Source: Burkholderiales bacterium
GTDB taxonomy: Bacteria > Pseudomonadota > Gammaproteobacteria > Burkholderiales > Burkholderiaceae_C
Length of the DNA stretch: 46,595 nucleotides
Direction: 5' to 3'
Assembly: GCA_947474755.1 (NCBI GenBank)
Contig: CANJJE010000017.1
Span: 1 to 46,595 of the forward strand
How positions within the stretch are numbered: the first letter of the stretch is position 1; each line of letters begins with the position of its first letter. The translations under genes were made by a program, and so were the position numbers. A model generated the notes under the pieces. The model saw only the letters and a list, made by a program, of their open reading frames with translations, was not told the origin of the DNA and ran no database searches. This document shows positions 44,725-46,595 of this stretch, piece by piece.

Positions 44725-45663
44725 ATGGCGGCCTACCTGCTCAGACGACTCTGGCAAACCATCCCGACACTTGCCGGTGTGATCCTGCTGGTGTTCGTGT
44801 TGTTCAAGTTTTTTGGCGGCGACCCGGCGGAAATCCTGGCTGGCCAGATTGCCAAGCCCGACCAGATCGCCGCCATCCGCCAGCAACTCGGCCTTGATCA
44901 GCCGTGGTGGATCCAGTTGTGGATCTTCTTCAAGCAGGTGCTGACCTTCGACTGGGGCCGCAGCTGGGCGACCAACGAGGCCGTCTCGAACCTGTTCCTG
45001 ACCCGCCTGCCCGCCACGCTGACAGTGATGGTGCCGATCCTGGTTCTGGAGGTGGTCCTGGCGATTCCGATGGCACTGGCCGTCGCCGTGGTGCGCGGCT
45101 CGTTGACCGACCGGCTGGTGATGGTGGTGACCACCGTGGCGCTGTCGATTTCGTTCCTCGTCTATGTGCTGGTGGGACAGTGGCTGTTCGGCTTCAAGCT
45201 GGGCTGGTTTCCGGTGCAGGGCTGGAGCGACTCGGTGTGGACCAACCTGATCACGTATGCACCGCTGCCGGTGCTGCTGGCGGTGACGGTCAGCCTGGCG
45301 CCGCAAACGCGCCTGTACCGCACGTTCTTCCTCGACGAGATCGAGCAGGACTATGTGCGCACCGCTCGCGCCAAGGGGCTGACCGAGCGGGTGATCCTGC
45401 TGCGCCATGTGCTGCGCAACGCCCTGATCCCGATCTTGACCAGCATCGGCACCGGATTGCCAGGCATCTTCGTCGGCTCGTTTCTGATCGAGGTGTTCTT
45501 TTCGATTCCGGGCCTCGGGCGCGAAGTGCTTTTGGCGGTCAATCGCAGCGACTACCCGGTGATCCAGGCCGTCACGGTGTACCTGGCGGCGATCACGTTG
45601 TTGATCAATGTGCTGACCGATGTGCTCTACAAGCTGGTCGATCCGCGGGTGGTCTTGAAATGA
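44725..45663 (+). CDS. ABC transporter permease, DppB/OppB family
   Basis: A 312-residue inner-membrane permease with six helices. The N-terminus MAAYLLRRLWQTIPTLAGVI and EILAGQIAKPDQIAAIRQQLGLD are typical of DppB. The cytoplasmic EAA loop that contacts the ATPase is YVRTARAKGLTERVILLRHVLRNALIPI. It pairs with the downstream DppC-like subunit; its stop overlaps that start by 4 bases. No ATPase gene is visible before the window ends. Confidence 0.95.
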   Translation: MAAYLLRRLWQTIPTLAGVILLVFVLFKFFGGDPAEILAGQIAKPDQIAAIRQQLGLDQPWWIQLWIFFKQVLTFDWGRSWATNEAVSNLFLTRLPATLTVMVPILVLEVVLAIPMALAVAVVRGSLTDRLVMVVTTVALSISFLVYVLVGQWLFGFKLGWFPVQGWSDSVWTNLITYAPLPVLLAVTVSLAPQTRLYRTFFLDEIEQDYVRTARAKGLTERVILLRHVLRNALIPILTSIGTGLPGIFVGSFLIEVFFSIPGLGREVLLAVNRSDYPVIQAVTVYLAAITLLINVLTDVLYKLVDPRVVLK

Positions 45664-46595
45664 GCGCGGTGCTGCCGTTGCCGGCGACGCCAGGGTCCAC
45701 CAACCGCTCCGGTGGCGTGTGGTCGTTGGCGTGGCAACGGTTTCGCAGCGATCGCGTCGGGCTGGTGTCACTCGCCATCGTGATCGCGTTTCTGGTGCTG
45801 ATTGCGCTGTCGGCCCTGGGGCTCGTTGCCAGTCAGTGGCAGCGCGAAGTGGGCGTGCCATATGCCAATCCAACCTTTCTCGGTCCGACGCCGCCATCGG
45901 CCGTGACCTTGATCGAGCAGGGCAAGGGCCCGCCGGTGGACATCTCTGCCGTGGACCCGCTGGCGCCACGCTATGCCGAATGGGCTGAACGGGCAGCGAC
46001 GCTGAAAGTCAGTGAAGCCGTGCCAGCCAACACGCTCCTGCTGGGCGGCGACCGGCTCGGCCGCGACGTGCTGGCCAAGGCGATCAAGGGCGCCGAGATC
46101 TCGATCTTCGTCGGCGTGCTGGCGGCGCTGCTGGCCACGGCCATCGGTACCGCGTTGGGCGCGGTCAGCGGCTTTCTCGGCGGGCGGATCGGCGACGTGT
46201 TGGAGTGGTTCTACAACGTGTTCACCTCGATCCCCGGCATCCTGCTGATCTTCGCGTTTGCAGCCGTCTTCGGCCGCGGCACCACCACCGTGGTGTTGAT
46301 CCTCGGGCTGACCGGCTGGACCGGCATCTACCGGCTGCTGCGCGCCGAATTTCTGAAGCATGCGGTGCGCGACTACGTGCGCGCGGCAGAGGCCATCGGT
46401 GCCAGCGTGGCCTCGCGGATGTTCCGCCACATCCTGCCCAACGTCAGTCATGTGGTGCTGGTGCAGCTGTCGATCCTGACGGTGGGCTTCATCAAGGCCG
46501 AGGTGATCTTGAGCTACCTCGGGTTGGGCGTGTCGATCGACCAGGTCTCGTGGGGCACGATGCTGGCTGAATCGCAGGTCGAGCTGCTGCTCGGT
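45660..46595 (+). CDS. ABC transporter permease, DppC/OppC family (3' end cut)
   Basis: The frame from ATG 45660 is open to the window edge, giving at least 312 residues. The protein begins MSAVLPLPATPGSTNRSG, has a DppC-like first helix after WQRFRSDRVGLVSLAIV, a long periplasmic loop before LLGGDRLGRDVLAKAIKGAEIS, and the EAA motif RDYVRAAEAIGASVASRMFRHILPN. The late VILSYLGLGVSIDQVSWGTML is also family-typical. The ATGA overlap with the preceding gene shows an operon. The missing C-terminus should be short. ATP-binding subunits probably follow outside the window. Confidence 0.94.
   Translation, partial: MSAVLPLPATPGSTNRSGGVWSLAWQRFRSDRVGLVSLAIVIAFLVLIALSALGLVASQWQREVGVPYANPTFLGPTPPSAVTLIEQGKGPPVDISAVDPLAPRYAEWAERAATLKVSEAVPANTLLLGGDRLGRDVLAKAIKGAEISIFVGVLAALLATAIGTALGAVSGFLGGRIGDVLEWFYNVFTSIPGILLIFAFAAVFGRGTTTVVLILGLTGWTGIYRLLRAEFLKHAVRDYVRAAEAIGASVASRMFRHILPNVSHVVLVQLSILTVGFIKAEVILSYLGLGVSIDQVSWGTMLAESQVELLLG

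Noticed and set aside
44668-45969. 434-codon upstream extension of the substrate-binding protein
   Set aside because: It runs antisense through the DppB-like permease. The signal peptide and the GGAGG site place the true start at 44667.

Overview
This is a GC-rich (about 65%), gene-dense stretch of a Burkholderiales-type betaproteobacterial chromosome. The gene content and order point to the Leptothrix/Rubrivivax/Comamonadaceae side of the order: gatC-gatA-gatB facing mreB-mreC-mreD-mrdA-rodA, xth facing pyrE, and manX-ptsH-ptsI without sugar permeases. The genus is an inference from order and protein style, not from a marker gene. I see no tRNA, rRNA, CRISPR array, insertion sequence, phage gene or conjugation gene. 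This is core chromosome, not an island.

Layout. Bases 1-4000 hold the end of lipA, a membrane-anchored thioredoxin-like protein, a DUF4197 protein, a degenerate hybrid histidine kinase and a small lipoprotein. Bases 4000-7650 hold a regulatory-type phosphotransferase system (EIIA-Man, HPr, enzyme I), with an OlsB-like acyltransferase inserted in the opposite direction between HPr and enzyme I. Bases 7650-12340 hold a UbiH-type hydroxylase, aminopeptidase P and a MurU-type sugar-phosphate uridylyltransferase, with a His-rich metal exporter (DmeF type) sitting between the last two. Bases 12456-15550 are transketolase and GAPDH. Bases 15578-17717 are an overlapping three-gene unit (SET-domain methyltransferase, biotin-protein ligase, Ala/Ser-rich membrane-anchored protein) divergent from topoisomerase III. 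Bases 20486-24384 hold a flavin reductase, an AmpG-type muropeptide permease, an M48 peptidase and a carboxylesterase. Bases 24431-31040 are a tripartite RND efflux operon with a divergent TetR regulator. Bases 31167-36781 are xth, pyrE, a DUF4124 protein and gatCAB. Bases 37078-42792 are the rod-shape/elongasome operon. Bases 42823-46595 are a peptide-type ABC transporter: binding protein on one strand, two permeases on the other, the last cut by the window edge.

How the genes work together. AmpG, MurU and the mre/mrd operon all serve peptidoglycan synthesis or recycling. The PTS proteins have no transport partner here and probably signal nutritional state. The efflux operon has a clear self-contained control region: a perfect TGTTGAC-N3-GTCAACA palindrome covers the -35 box of a promoter reading into the pump genes.

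The window does not show an obvious new defence or mobile system. The signals most worth a second look are: (a) a recurring arrangement in which a -10-like hexamer lies only 5-9 bases before the start codon of genes lacking a Shine-Dalgarno, suggesting leaderless transcripts; (b) the SET-methyltransferase/birA unit beside a 32-base alternating pyrimidine-purine tract and topB; (c) a pseudokinase-receiver protein with Glu where the receiver Asp should be; (d) two divergent gene pairs whose start codons are each only 12 bases apart; and (e) the tandem-repeat-encoded metal-binding loop of DmeF.
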